Shown here: positions 1 to 10,925 of the stretch, one piece after another | Position numbering within the stretch: the first letter of the stretch is position 1 | Layout: each line of letters starts with the position of its first letter | NCBI GenBank assembly: GCA_930367215.1 | Contig: OV884057.1 | Location: forward strand, 205,023,621 to 205,087,620 | Length of the DNA: 64,000 nucleotides | Reading direction: 5' to 3' | From: Pollenia angustigena | Lineage: Eukaryota; Arthropoda; Insecta; Diptera; Polleniidae | Notes under the pieces: model-generated | Databases searched by the model: none | Seen by the model: the letters and a program-made list of their open reading frames with translations, nothing else | What the model was told of the DNA's origin: nothing | Program-made: the position numbers and the translations under genes

Positions 1-34
1 TTATATAAATTCTTGTAAAAAGATAACAATAGTA

Positions 35-772
35 ATTAGTATTGTGGTAATTCTGTTGAACTATTTATTGTTTTTAATCCAAATTTTTAATATCTTTAAT
101 CAGGCTTAAGTTCATCAAATTTAATTTTCATTAAATTATTTTTATGAAGAAAATTAAATTTGATGAACTTAAGCCTAATTAAAAATATTTAAAATTTGGA
201 TTAAAAACCATAAATAGTTCAACGGAATAACCACAATACTAATTATTGTTAAAGCTAAGGCACGAGCTCTATGTTTGCATTTGTCCTTCAAGTTGTGCTG
301 AAAAGGTCAGCAACAAAAAGAAAGACAAGAAAATGAAAAAAACAAAACAAAATATGTACTTTGAACTTCAAGAAGAATTCTTGACAAAAGTACGAAAAAA
401 CAGAAGTAAAGGAAGAACATGTAAAATAAATTAAAATAGATAATCATTCAAAGCAAATTTCGATCTACCAAAGGTTAAATACAATTTGGTTTAAGGATTG
501 ATGTTTGACTAATGACGTCAGCAGTCGTCGATGGCTGCGAGTGTTAAACGGCAAGCCCTCTGAGGAGATTGAGTGGTTGCAATCGAAACATGTCAGGGTA
601 ACCTGTCCGTAAAAACACCTGGGTTCGAGCCCAGATTGAGTCAAGAATGAAAAATTATCAGTAAATTTTAATTAATTTTCATGTTGTAAAATTCCTTTCT
701 TCATAAAAATAATTTAATGAAAATTAAATTTGATGAACTTAAGCCTAATTAAAAATATTAAAAATTTGGATT
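35..772. repeat. Inverted-arm element with tRNA-like core, copy 1
   Basis: A repeat family with at least five copies in this window (also near 3.8, 23.2, 29.3-31.7 and 54.4-55.3 kb). This copy has left and right arms fused head to head (35-243), an A-rich middle, a tRNA-like core (about 560-640) and a second right arm ending at 772. Both sides carry the same 14 bases, AGATAACAATAGTA, at 21-34 and 773-786, which reads as a target-site duplication. A duplication this long suits insertion by target-primed reverse transcription better than cut-and-paste. I do not recognise the family. The structure is seen directly; the mechanism is inferred. Confidence 0.65.
560..640 (+). promoter_or_regulatory. 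tRNA-Ser/Leu-like Pol III promoter core
   Basis: GATTGAGTGGTT (568-579) resembles the A box and D arm of class-II tRNAs. GGTTCGAGCCC (622-632) matches the B-box consensus at 9 of 11 positions and lies inside a T-arm-like hairpin. The roughly 55-base spacing between boxes suits a tRNA with a long variable arm (Ser or Leu type). The same core recurs at about 23.25-23.33, 31.31 and 55.03-55.13 kb; the 31.3-kb copy has a perfect 5/7/5 T arm. It is not a functional tRNA gene because there is no paired acceptor stem. Confidence 0.55.
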
Positions 773-786
773 AGATAACAATAGTA

Positions 787-1073
787 TATAAAAAAATGTT
801 ACTCCTTCTAGAAATAACTTAATTGCAAATGTGTTTTTTTCTATTAGTAAAAGACGTTTAAAGCGTCTAAATGTTGCACCCGTCAGAATAGAATCGCCCA
901 TTTGTCAAGTGTCGGATAAATCGGACTACTATAATCCAATAATTCGCTTTTTTCATACGATTTAAAATTGATTATACTCATATTTCAATGCTTTAAAAGT
1001 TTTTATTTGTATTTTTATTTTAAAACTTTTTTATGTAAATTTAGTAAATAATAATAAAATGTGGTTGAAGAAA
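787..1073. other. A+T-rich spacer, no gene seen
   Basis: Mostly short A/T runs with a short stretch around GCACCCGTCAGAATAG. I see no ORF, RNA gene or paired repeat. Confidence 0.5.
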
Positions 1074-1962
1074 TTATTCAGAATCTGAGCTATCAGTGTA
1101 TGAGCCTGGAGGCTGCAGCACAAGAAAGGACATTTTAACTTTTTTGTGTGCTTCTTCCGGCAACATGGGAATTGGTAGTAAATTATTTATAATTTCTGCT
1201 CCATGCATTAAAATTTTATGAATAGAACTACAATAGACATGTAAAACCATGAATATTTATTGACAAATATTTGAGCTGCTTCAAATGCGTCAGTCCGAAA
1301 AGCATCTGGATTAACATCGCATCCGCAAGTCATAGCACGCAAAATTACGCTAAATCTTTAAATAATATCCTCACTAACGCCTGTTATATGTGCAGCCAAA
1401 TTAGGATGTTGGAAAAATCTTCTAGCTGTGTTGCCATTATTTGTATTGTCACAACTAGCCATTGGTATAAATACTAGTAATGCCGTTTTCTTTCTTAGTT
1501 CGGTTTATACGTCTTCTTTCCTATTTTCAACTATAACTTTTTCGGAACCACGAATCTGCCACTTTTTAATGGGTTGCCTGTATGAAATATAAATAACACA
1601 CTCAAAACAAGGAATATACGCGTGAAGAGTGGATAAATTACACCAGAAAAAATTTTAAGTTACAGGTAAATTCTGGATCATATTCATTATTTTCGGCGTG
1701 GCTTTACAAATTCCGTACGTTTGTGATGATGTTTCTACAATAGTACTAAATACTTTGGACTCGGATTGTACTCACTCTTGTTCTTCTTATATAAGATATT
1801 TGATTTTCAACGCTCTGAACCTCGGTATTGACCACGATGCATGTTTCTTCTTGACATATAATTTTTCTTGTTCTGCAGAATCGAGTTGAAGAAGGTAGAG
1901 AATTTTTCCAAATTATGTTGGAACCGAATTGCACTTGCAATAGCACAATGTATACCGTAAAC
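1074..1962 (-). pseudogene. Relic of an unclassified arthropod transposon protein
   Basis: Read on the minus strand, 1462 down to 1074 gives about 125 codons ending in a natural stop after a Ser/Asp-rich tail. They contain blocks like FFQHP..AAHITGV, RAMTCG..VNPDAF, FVNKYSWFYM and HKILMHGAEIINN. From memory these resemble the C-terminal part of a multicopy arthropod ORF with blocks such as ITGID, ILIHG and LSEEAQ, which I believe is transposon-borne but cannot assign to a superfamily. There is at least one in-frame stop and one frameshift in the middle. Upstream, 1746-1964 keeps a further open stretch of 72 codons that may be the same gene. Clearly dead; the family call is tentative. Confidence 0.45.
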
Positions 1963-2084
1963 ATATGCTCACTGATTACATTCTTTTCATGATCACTATA
2001 TCTTTGCCTGTAGGTGGAATGTCCACTACTGCCATCACATTCCCATTTTTAAATTGCAACTACTTTTTTTGAATGCCATTGGTA

Positions 2085-2665
2085 CCAGAGATGTAAATGA
2101 ATCATTCATTTTTGATTTTAATTCATTACGAATTAGCTAAATTTTGAATTAATTCTTTTCACACAAAAAATGAATTGAATGAAATTTGAGTTAATTCATT
2201 TGATTTTAGAAAAATGAATTGCAATTCATTTGAATTGACTTTGAATTTATTCAAATGAGTTAGAAAAAATGAATTGCAATTCATTTCCAATTCATTTGAA
2301 TTGATTTTGATAAAAGACTACTGTAAGTAAATGTGAAGAAGCATTACTCCCGTTTTGTTATCCAACTCATTTTAGTATTTTTATAGTACGAGATAATCGT
2401 CGAAAGGCATAGAAAATAATAAGAAAAGAAATTCCAATGATGTACTGTAATTAGCAGGTAACGGCAGAATATGACTTGAATTAGTAGAGAGCTGCGAAAA
2501 TCCTATCGGCATGAGCATTAACTCATTTGAATTTATTCAAAACCAATTCAAATGAATTGCAATTCATTTTTCTAATTCATTTGAATCAATTCAAAGTCAA
2601 TTAAATTCAAATGAATTGGAAATGAATTGCAATTCATTTATTTTTGAATGAAACGACGCTAGATT
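2085..2665. repeat. Foldback of ATGAATTGCAATTCAT motifs
   Basis: Two mirror-image arms (about 2090-2320 and 2515-2660) are built from repeats of AAATGAATTGCAATTCATTT and TTCATTTGAATTGA, each motif itself near-palindromic. About 200 bases of unrelated DNA lie between them. The arrangement looks like a foldback-type inverted-repeat element; no coding capacity or clear duplication was found. Confidence 0.6.
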
Positions 2666-2819
2666 GACGTTTTCGTCACTGTGCATAGGTATCATATAAA
2701 CATCCTTGCTAAGATCACTTAAAGGCAAACAATTCTCATATTGATAACGATATCTAAATTATATTTGACACAAAGAAGTTTTACAAGAATCTTCAGTTCA
2801 TAACATAATTTTGTTCTAG

Positions 2820-2945
2820 CGGAATAATTATTGCCCATGGCTCCCAAAAAGGGTACACTCTTGAAAATTTGTCTTTATATATTTTGATGTAGGGTATCAA
2901 ATGATCGGGCATGACCAACTATACTTTCTTATTTGTTTTTACAAT
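2820..2945 (+). mobile_element. 3' end fragment of Helitron-like dispersed element
   Basis: Ends with TATATATTTTGATGTAGGGTATC, then a GATCGGGCATGACCAACTAT stretch and a pyrimidine-rich tail. This is the end signature shared with 10860-10920. It is a fragment only. Confidence 0.5.
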
Positions 2946-3759
2946 AAATTATTTAAGTTGTACTCGCCAAATTAGACTAAGTCATGGGCTTGTGTGCCCA
3001 ATTACAAGCCATTTCATGTGTGAGTTTGTTTAGGCATATTTGAGTGTGAATGTGACTTAAAACTAAAATAGCTCGTAATTTATTTTAATTTAATTTAATG
3101 CCTTTATGAATTTTGTTATTATTAAACATTTATTATTATTTACCACACACCGGATCGATGAGCGTTTAAAAAAAAATGTTAGAACAGGGTGAAAAGAAAT
3201 AAAGGAACACAGAGAGGTTAAAGCCAGGTAAACAGAATTGTATAAGAAAAATAAGAAAAAATTTACAGTAGTTTAAATAAAAAAATTAGTAATTGGAAAA
3301 ATTTCCTAACAAATTGAACAAACTGAAGAACACATTCAAGGGTGATCTGATAAAATACTGTTGGTCTCTTCCTAACACAGTGTATTATCATAAAATAATT
3401 GTATCAGGTCACAGGGATTAAAAAAATAATTTGGACTAATAAATCTAAAACGTTAATGCAAAATGTTTGTCAACGAAATGACGTTCTTACCAAGCGCACA
3501 TTCCCATACAGGAACATTTGATTATCCTTAAAAATACTTTTGCGTATTGACTAATAAGATGACCAGTAAGTAGAAATTGTATTTTCTTTTCTTGCAAGAC
3601 ACTCATTCGGAAAATTTTGCTTGTGGAGACCAGATAGTTAATCAGGCCCCAAGCTTAATCTCAGGGCCCCTCTAGTTTCATTGTGATTGCGTTAGAAAAA
3701 TTATAATTCTGGATTTGGAAAAATCCAAAAGATACAATAACCACAAAAATGCATGTCAT
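2946..3759. other. No gene seen
   Basis: A+T-rich DNA with stop codons in all frames at short intervals. I see no paired termini or recognisable coding motif. Confidence 0.5.
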
Positions 3760-3895
3760 ATTGTAAAATGCCTGCTTTATTAAAATAATTTAATGACAAG
3801 TAAATTTAATTAACTTTAGCCTGATTATATTTATATGAAAATTTGGATTAAAACCCATAAACAATTAAATAAAGTAACCACAATACTAAAAATAT
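3760..3895. repeat. Right-arm fragment of inverted-arm family (copy 5)
   Basis: Matches the outer arm: TGTAAAATGCC, AATAATTTAATGA, CTTTAGCCTGATTA, AAAATTTGGATTAAAA and AACCACAATACTAA appear in the family order. The tRNA-like core is absent. Confidence 0.6.
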
Positions 3896-4970
3896 AAAAA
3901 ATATTTCTCAAAACTACATGTTGTCTACTGCCTGTTTGATTTCTTCTTTGTTACCCTTTGTTTTTCCGGTAAATAAAACATATTGTTTCTCTCATTTAAT
4001 AAAAATTTTAACTGAAGCGTATGTGGAAAAACACACAACAACGGTGAATAAAACAGAATCTACAATATTGACCTTTGTGTGATAACAAATGCATAAATGC
4101 ATTGATAAAAACCATAAACCGATGCAGGAGATTTTAAGGTTTTAAAAACCGCATGCGGTGTAGTGAAAACACAACGACATTTAAACATAAAATGGCTCAA
4201 CTCTCTCTCTTACATGCACACAAACACACTCTTAACAATATGCTCGCTGAAGTGTCACATACACAAATAAATAGTCAGACGGCCAAGCGAGAGTGCCTGG
4301 TAGGTTTCCTGGCCTGTCGCTGTCCTTCACTTGCCACATGTCAAATATATTTTATCTGCAAAAATTGTATTTCAAATGAGAATGCACACAGAGCCCAAAA
4401 CGCACAGATTGTTATTGTTTTAAAATTTAACCATAAGAGAGTATATTTTTGTGTGTGAGTGCCAGCGTTGCCGATTTCTGTTTATCCAAAAATATTTTTT
4501 TATTAGCCTATTTTTGGATGACAACATTTTTGTGTTATTTTCATATAATTTCGCTTCAACATTATTTTTTATACAGGTTTATTTGTCAATAAAACGATTT
4601 CATTTCGATTCAAATCACTCCGTAAATTTACAGCCAAACATTTGTATATTCTTTTTATGTTTTAACAACTTGGATATTGAAAGCTTTTGGTCAAACGTTT
4701 TAAGATAAGAAGCTGTCCTGGTGAACCTCTGTTTCCTAAATGAAAATCGTACAAACTTTTCTTCTTGTTGTACCATTTTCAAACTGATTAGTGAATATCA
4801 TTTTAAGCAAATTAAATTTACAAAATGACAACATTTTAGAGCAAAAAAAAATTTCATGCAAAATTATTAAATAACCAATAACGCGCATATCATTTTTTGA
4901 ATAGTTGTCAACATTGTTGTTGCTTAAATAAGAATCAAACAAAAATATTAATAGAAACAGCAAGAAATGT
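3896..4970. other. No gene seen
   Basis: Low-complexity A+T-rich sequence. Open frames of about 100 codons at 4153-4458 and 4451-4708 have no domain-like pattern and look like chance. Confidence 0.5.
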
Positions 4971-4978
4971 GTAGATAC

Positions 4979-5338
4979 TGGGGTATTCAAACGATTAACC
5001 TTTGTTCGATTAATCGAATAATTCGATTTAAAATTGCTTATTTTCGAATAACGAATTATTCGAATAATTTTTGTCGATTAATCGATTTTTTTTATGTAAA
5101 AAACAAGCCGAGACTTTAATCACAACGATTTAGATGAAGAAGGTGATTTTTTTGAGACGAATAAAAACAACCTTGTTGTAACTTTTTTAATAAAATTTTT
5201 ATGTTTAAAAATATAATTTTTGTCTTCTTTTAAACGTCTAAACTAGACAAAACTTAAATAATTCTATTAACCGAATAATATTAAATTATTCGATATAATT
5301 TTTACCTCGAATAATTATTCGCGCGATTGAATACCCTA
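4979..5338. mobile_element. hAT MITE (TAGGGTATTCAA termini), 360 bp
   Basis: Termini TGGGGTATTCAA and TTGAATACCCTA are inverted. The element is flanked by a perfect 8-bp duplication GTAGATAC at 4971-4978 and 5339-5346, the hAT hallmark. The interior is full of the subterminal motif CGATTAATCGAATAATTCG. It is non-autonomous. A related but longer element lies at 18681-20357. Confidence 0.85.
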
Positions 5339-5377
5339 GTAGATACAAGCTGATTTTGCGCCAACATTTGTACATAT

Positions 5378-5622
5378 CGTGTCCTATTTGCGATTATATC
5401 ATAAGCGACAATTTATCGAAATTTTGTTTTTTTCTTTTAAATTGGTTATGAGTACTCGTTACAATGACGAACAAATTCATAGACTTTGAATTTGAACTGT
5501 TGTGAAAAATCCCCCATCTAAATCCAAATAAAGTGTTGATTGCACTGCTTAAGAAAAACAAAATAAAACCCTTCTCCTGTAAAAATTGCGTTTTGTCGCT
5601 TACGATATAATCACAAATAGTG
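5378..5622. mobile_element. MITE with inverted TTGCGATTATATC arms
   Basis: GTCCTATTTGCGATTATATC..TAAGCGAC at the left pairs with GTCGCTTACGATATAATC..AAATAG at the right, about 27 bp with few mismatches. The inner right part (TCTCCTGT..TTGCG..CGCTTACG) resembles that of the element at 22892-23538, so the two appear to be cousins. No coding. Confidence 0.55.
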
Positions 5623-5739
5623 CGCTCGAAACATCATAAATAAAAAGCGTCAACAATCAGAAAATTTGCTTTGTGTAATTTATAAAATTTTTGGATAATT
5701 CTGATGCTTTTTCTGTGTAAAATTTTATTTTGATCCGGC

Positions 5740-6251
5740 AACATTGGCTTGTGCACGAGTTCATATTTATATTGGTGTTTTTGTACTTACAACACAATAG
5801 TGCAGAGGGTATTATGCACTTGTGCTGATGTGTGTTACACTACAAAATATTGGTCCAACTTTCAGTATACCGATCTGCTCAGAATCACATTCTGTTCCGA
5901 TCTTACGATGTCAGTCCGTCGAGCTGACTGGTTGTCAATTCATGGAACTTTGTGCGCAAAGCACAGGTAGCAAATTTGACGATAGTTTAATGAAATTCAA
6001 TAAAAACATTTCAATTGTCGCGAGGACGGTGCCTTTGGAATATGGGGCAAATCGGTCCAAAAGTTCACATGGCCCCCATACAAAATTCTTTGTATCCATC
6101 AACTATCTTAATATGTTGGTCTTTACATAGATTAAATTTGGTCTAAAAATTTATTATTATAAGCATAACTTACGATATCAAACTTTTTAAGTTCGGTTCA
6201 TATTTGACAATAGCTTCCATACAAATTCCACTCCTGAAAATTTATTAAAAT
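5740..6251 (+). mobile_element. Helitron-like dispersed element, 5' part
   Basis: Shows the fly repeat's internal landmarks, including GATCTGCTCAGAATCACATT, GTCAGTCCGTCGAGCTGACT and TGTGCGCAAAGCAC. It continues at 10656-10925 after the hAT element inserted at 6260-10647. It carries no helicase, so it is non-autonomous at best. The Helitron-like label rests on family resemblance, not on seen CTRR ends. Confidence 0.5.
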
Positions 6252-6514
6252 GTCATTACTAGGGATGCGATTTCCATGCAAATGCATGTTTTTGGTCGAT
6301 AGTCTAAGATCAATGTCGACCAATTATCTCTCCGAATCATTAAATTTTTGAGTTAATATGGCATAGATTTGTTTTTGCATATTTTGGTTAAAATGCATAT
6401 TTTTGCATATTTTGGTTTTAAACGCATATTTTTGCATATTTTAACATTTTTTAGTGATATTTTTTTTAATTTACATATTATAAAAAAAGTATTAAAATTA
6501 TTAACATGATAGGA

Positions 6515-6793
6515 AAAATGGCTAGATGCTGTAGAATACTATTCAAAAAACTTTGAGCAATTTAAGAATGTTGTTGCTACCGATGTTAATGAAATTAAAA
6601 AAGTAAAAGGTAAATTAGCATTTGAATTCTCCAACTACGGATATATTGGTGAAACAATAACTAAATTGGAGGGATTTAGATAACTTAATAATCAGATCAA
6701 ATTAATTGATATTGCAGAAAGTAATATTAACAATGTGGAAGGAAAAATAGCTCAACAAATAAACAAAATCCAAGGCGTTTTGCAAAAAGTATA
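6515..6793 (+). pseudogene. hAT transposase fragment
   Basis: One frame reads WLDAVEYYSKNFEQFKNVV, then FSNYGYIGETITKLEGF before a stop, and further on NNVEGKIAQQINKIQGVLQKV. The pattern is like the helical C-terminal region of a hAT transposase lineage, a stretch that predicts where unpaired insects keep 'YYSKNFEQ..' and 'ITKLE' blocks. It lies within hAT-type termini, which supports the call. Stops at the end of both blocks make it non-functional. Confidence 0.5.
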
Positions 6794-6908
6794 GGTTTTC
6801 AAAAAATAAAAAGAATTTCAACCATTTAAGATCTGGAATCAAATGTTGGATCTGAATTAGAATATATATATTCTTCAAATGAATTGGCAGCCTTCAAGAT
6901 GCTCCTAT

Positions 6909-9900
6909 CGGGGAATGGGGTCTTTCACAGAGGCTGAAAGCTCTCTGTCTGCTATCCACTTGGGGATAGTAAGAAGCGATTCCTTTGTTGAAAGGCTCAA
7001 GCAGCTCACTACTTCCGGTCTTAAACCAAGTATTCCCTGGTAATGCCGCTCAAGCACCCGCTTGGCGACAGCTAAAGTGAGAAGGCAAACCTGCAATTGA
7101 GTAACCTGAATGGCATGATAACACCGGTGCGTCTCAGGTAACTAGGTGACAAACGGCTAAATATAGTCACTGAAACTCAATTGCCCACCACTTATGTGTG
7201 GTATTCGTCTGACTGGAGACATTAGCTGGCAGCCCCAGCACCAGTCTAGGATGCAATGGGCTAATCACCTGTTCGTCCAAAATCTAACTGATTATTGAAA
7301 CTAAAATAAATGAACAAACACCGAAAACTATGATGACGACTATTGGCATGAAAACACGGAAACGATTTGGATCATGGAACGTACTTACTCTATCAGAATC
7401 TTCCAAACTAGCCCAGGCTGAAGGTGAAATGGGAAGATATAACCTACTTTTTCTCGGCCTTAGTGAGGTCAGATGGCCTGAATGCGGGGAACAACAAACA
7501 TCTGGTGGTTATACTTTTATATATTCAGGAAAATCCGCGAATGAGCCAAGGTCTAGTGGCGTGGGCTTCCTTCTATCTAAAGAGGCAAAGAAAAGTCTAA
7601 TCGAATGCCAACCGCATGGCGACAGAATAATTGTGACAAAGCTAAAAACAAAAGCGAGGAACCTTTCGTGTATACAATGTTATGCCCCAACCGACACTTC
7701 GGATAGACAGATTAAGGATGAATTTTACTGCAGGCTTAACTCTGTAATGACGGCCATCAATGAGGGTGACATAAAGATTCTGATGGGTGATTTTAATGCT
7801 CAGATAGTTGCCGACAATCGTGGTAGAGAAGCTGTCATTGGCAAACATGGCATTGGTCGCATGACGGAAAACGGCGAATTGTTTTGCGAAACTTGCGCCA
7901 ACTACAAAATGGTGATTGGTGGTACCATTATTTCCCCATAAAAAGATACATAAAGTTACCTGGGTATCAAACGACAAGGTTACAGAAAACCAAATTGACC
8001 ATATCGCAATTAGTAAAATGTGGAGGCACTCACTGCTCGATGTGCGAAAGAGAAGAGGTGCTGATATTGGCAGCGACCACCACTTTGTTGTGGGGGAGGT
8101 ACAGTTAAAGATATGCACGAACAAATGCATTAAACCAAAGAGAAGAGAAAAATTTAACCTAGAGAGGCTAAAGAACAGAGAAACACTACCCCATTTCTCA
8201 AACACCCTCAAATTAAAAACTGAACCGTTGAAAAATAATATGTCAAGTCTTGACACGTACTGGAAGCAGGTTGGAAATGCCTTTCTTGAATCCGCCAAAA
8301 ATTGTCTCGGCAATTCAGTTAAAAAAGTGAAACCGTGGATATCAGATCAAACCTGGATTCTCATTGAAAATAGACGGGAGGTTAAACTATGTATCAACAA
8401 CACCAAAACCCGACAAGCCAAATTGGACCTTCAGCAGCAGTATAACATCGCAAATCGAAAGGTCAAACGAAGTGCAAGGAATGATAAGAGAAAATGGGCA
8501 GAAAATCTGGCTGCTGAGGCGCAAAAGGCCAATGAAACGAACAGGTTAAAAGATATGTATAGAATCACGAAGTTACTCGCTGGTCATAATCACACCAACA
8601 TGAGGCCCCTGCGAAATGTAAATGGTGAATTGGAATACACGAAGGAGGGTCAACTGCGAGTATGGGTAGATCACTACCGAAACATACTTGATAGCGCAAA
8701 CGAAAATGAATTAAATGAATTCTGTCAGCACACCCAACACACTCAAAGAAATGACATAAACACCCAACCACCTAGTTACGTTGAAATAACTGAAGCAATA
8801 ATATCGCTAAAAGACCACAAGGCTGCCGTGCCTGATAATATTCCCCCAGAAGTATTCAAAGCTGATAAATCCCTTTCAACAAGTATAATTCAACCATTAG
8901 TTGAACATTTCTGGCAGACTGAATTACTCCCCAGCGCCCTAAAAGAAGGGTTAATTATCAATATCCCAAACAAAGGAAACCAGATGGAGTGCAAGAACTG
9001 GAGGAGCATTACCCTCTTAAATATGCTCAACAAGATTATATCCCGCATCTTATTTAATCGCATGTCTGCAGCGTCAGAGCCTGAATTAAGAAAAGAACAG
9101 GCAGGATTCAGGCCAAATAGATCGTGTATTGACCACATCAACAGTCTACGCATAATAACTGAGCAGACAGCAGAGTGGCAATCGAATTTGTATTTAATTT
9201 TTATTGATTTTCAACGTGCATTTGACTCGCTTCATCATTCTGCCATATGGAAAGCCATGCAATGTAAAAGGATCCCAGAAAAAATTATGAGGCTTGTAAA
9301 ATGCCTGTATGCAAATGCAACTTGCTCTGTGCTACACGAAGGTCAAGTTAGCGACAACGTAAACGTTAAAGTAGGTGTAAGACAGGGATGCGTTTTATCC
9401 CCCTTACTTTTCAATATCGTGCTTGATGTTATCATGAGCCAATCTGTGAATGCCATACATGGGATCACTTTTGGCATGACTGGAAGACTGACAGACCTGG
9501 ATTATGCTGATGACATCTGCTTATTGTCACACAATCATCAAGGCATGCAACAAATGTTAAATAACATCACAGCTAAAGCATTGAACGCAGGTCTGATAAT
9601 TAACATTTCAAAAACGAAATCGATGCGTTTTAATGTTACAAGTAACTATCGTTTTTCACTAATTGAAGATGTCACAACTTTTTGTTACCTGGGCAGCATT
9701 ATTGCCACTTCCGGTGGCTGCAACGAAGATATCCAAAACAGACTGACTAAGGCTAAACAAGCATTTGGAATCTTGAATAAGTTCTGGAGGTCAGCTAACA
9801 TCGCAGTATCCACAAAAATTAAAGTGTTTAATAGCAATGTGAAGTCCGTATGGCTCTATGGCTCGGAGACCTGGAATTTAACGAGCCTTGATGCACAAAA

Positions 9901-10244
9901 ACTTCAGGTCTTCGTAAACAAATGCCTTCGCCCCAAGCTATAACAAATTCAGAGCTATGGTTTAAAACGCAACAACCCCCAATTGATCATGAGATCAAAA
10001 TTCGTAAATACAAATGGTTGGGTCATACCCTGCGTAAGCCAGCCGATGACATCAATAAGAAATCCCTTGACTATAACCCACAGGGAGCAAGAAGGGGTCG
10101 CCCTAAAAATACATGGAGGCGCCAAGTTCAAGCCGAACTCCAAACCGCTGGTATAACGTGGAATGAAGCCAAAAGTGCAGCACAAGATAGGAATCGATGG
10201 AGATCAATTATTGAGGCCCTATGTTCCTTATAGGAATCTCAAGG

Positions 10245-10301
<57 letters not shown>
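6909..10301 (+). mobile_element. RTE-like non-LTR retrotransposon, near full length
   Basis: The element is bounded by a perfect 13-bp duplication AAGATGCTCCTAT at 6896-6908 and 10302-10314. It has a 420-bp 5' leader, endonuclease and reverse transcriptase coding sequence, and a (TA)n 3' tail instead of poly(A), as is usual for RTE-type elements. It inserted inside the hAT element at 6260-10647. The coding frame is broken twice, so it is now inactive, though lightly decayed. Confidence 0.85.
7330..10233 (+). pseudogene. Endonuclease-reverse transcriptase of RTE-like LINE, frameshifted
   Basis: The first frame (7330-7941) is an apurinic-type endonuclease with the blocks SWNVLTLSE, LSEVRW, YAPTD and MGDFNAQ. 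One extra A near 7927 shifts the frame; the next frame (from about 7919 to 9943) supplies the end of the nuclease (NQIDHIAIS, SDHHF), a linker, then reverse transcriptase with FIDFQRAFDS, GVRQGCVLSPLLF and the catalytic YADD at 9503-9514. A second small break near 9930-9940 separates the C-terminal part (to 10233) containing KWLGHTLRKP and RRGRPKNTWRR, typical of this LINE group. All catalytic blocks are still readable; only the frameshifts inactivate it. RTE-like is my clade call; exact clade uncertain. Confidence 0.85.

Positions 10302-10302
<1 letters not shown>
10236..10302. repeat. (TA)n tail of the LINE
   Basis: About 60 bases of almost pure TA, directly after the LINE stop codon and directly before the 3' copy of the target duplication. 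Confidence 0.9.
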
Positions 10303-10655
10303 AGATGCTCCTATAACTTAGGTTTACGTTGAGAGATTATTTGCCATGAACAAAAGTTTTTTGAGTCCGAACAGGTTACTTTTTATGGTATAAAAAAGTA
10401 TTTATTTGTTTCTGTAAACACGTTTAAATTAGTAATTTAAATAAAGTTTTACCAAATATTGTACCTTTGAATAACAATTGAAAATTTTTTTTATATGTTT
10501 AAATAAAATTAAAAACCCCGCTTTTTTATTGATAATATTCAAGTTTTAAGCGCATATTTTAAAATTTTTTAATGCATATTTTGGAGTTTAAAGTGCATAT
10601 TTTATGCGCATATTTTCGATTTTTAGTGCATGAAAGTCTCATCCCTAGTCAATAC

Positions 10656-10925
10656 TTTTTTTAATAGTAGATCCAAAGGTCCCATAGACCCCACTCTTCC
10701 AAATCTCTTTAAGTCGAACAAATCTTATACACATATGATATAATATATTCGGCCCAAAGAACTCTTATAGAAATCATAACCCCATAACATAAGTTTAATT
10801 CGGCGTGTCCACGATTGGGCTTAGGTCACAAATAGGGTGCAATCACGAAAATGTGTCTTTATATACTGTGGTGTGGGGTAGCAAATGGTCGGTCCTGACC
10901 GACTATACTTTCTTACGTGTTTTGT
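10656..10925 (+). mobile_element. Helitron-like dispersed element, 3' part
   Basis: Continuation of 5740-6251 past the hAT insertion. It ends with GGTGTGGGGTAGCAAATGG, then the CCTGACCGACTATACTTTC end signature shared with 2820-2945. Confidence 0.55.

Larger units (their letters stand above)
6260..10647 (+). mobile_element. hAT element (TAGGGATG termini) carrying a LINE
   Basis: Starts TAGGGATGCGATTTCCATGC and ends GCATGAAAGTCTCATCCCTA. Flanks are GTCATTAC (6252-6259) and GTCAATAC (10648-10655), an 8-bp duplication with one mismatch. Subterminal arrays of TTTTTGCATATTTTGG are present at both ends. The real element is only about 980 bp; the rest is the LINE at 6909-10301. Other copies lie at 21155-21868 and, degraded, around 33.0-34.0 kb. 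Confidence 0.75.

Noticed and set aside
4153..4458. 101-codon frame with Cys and His residues
   Set aside because: Cys/His spacing does not match a zinc-finger pattern and the region is low complexity.
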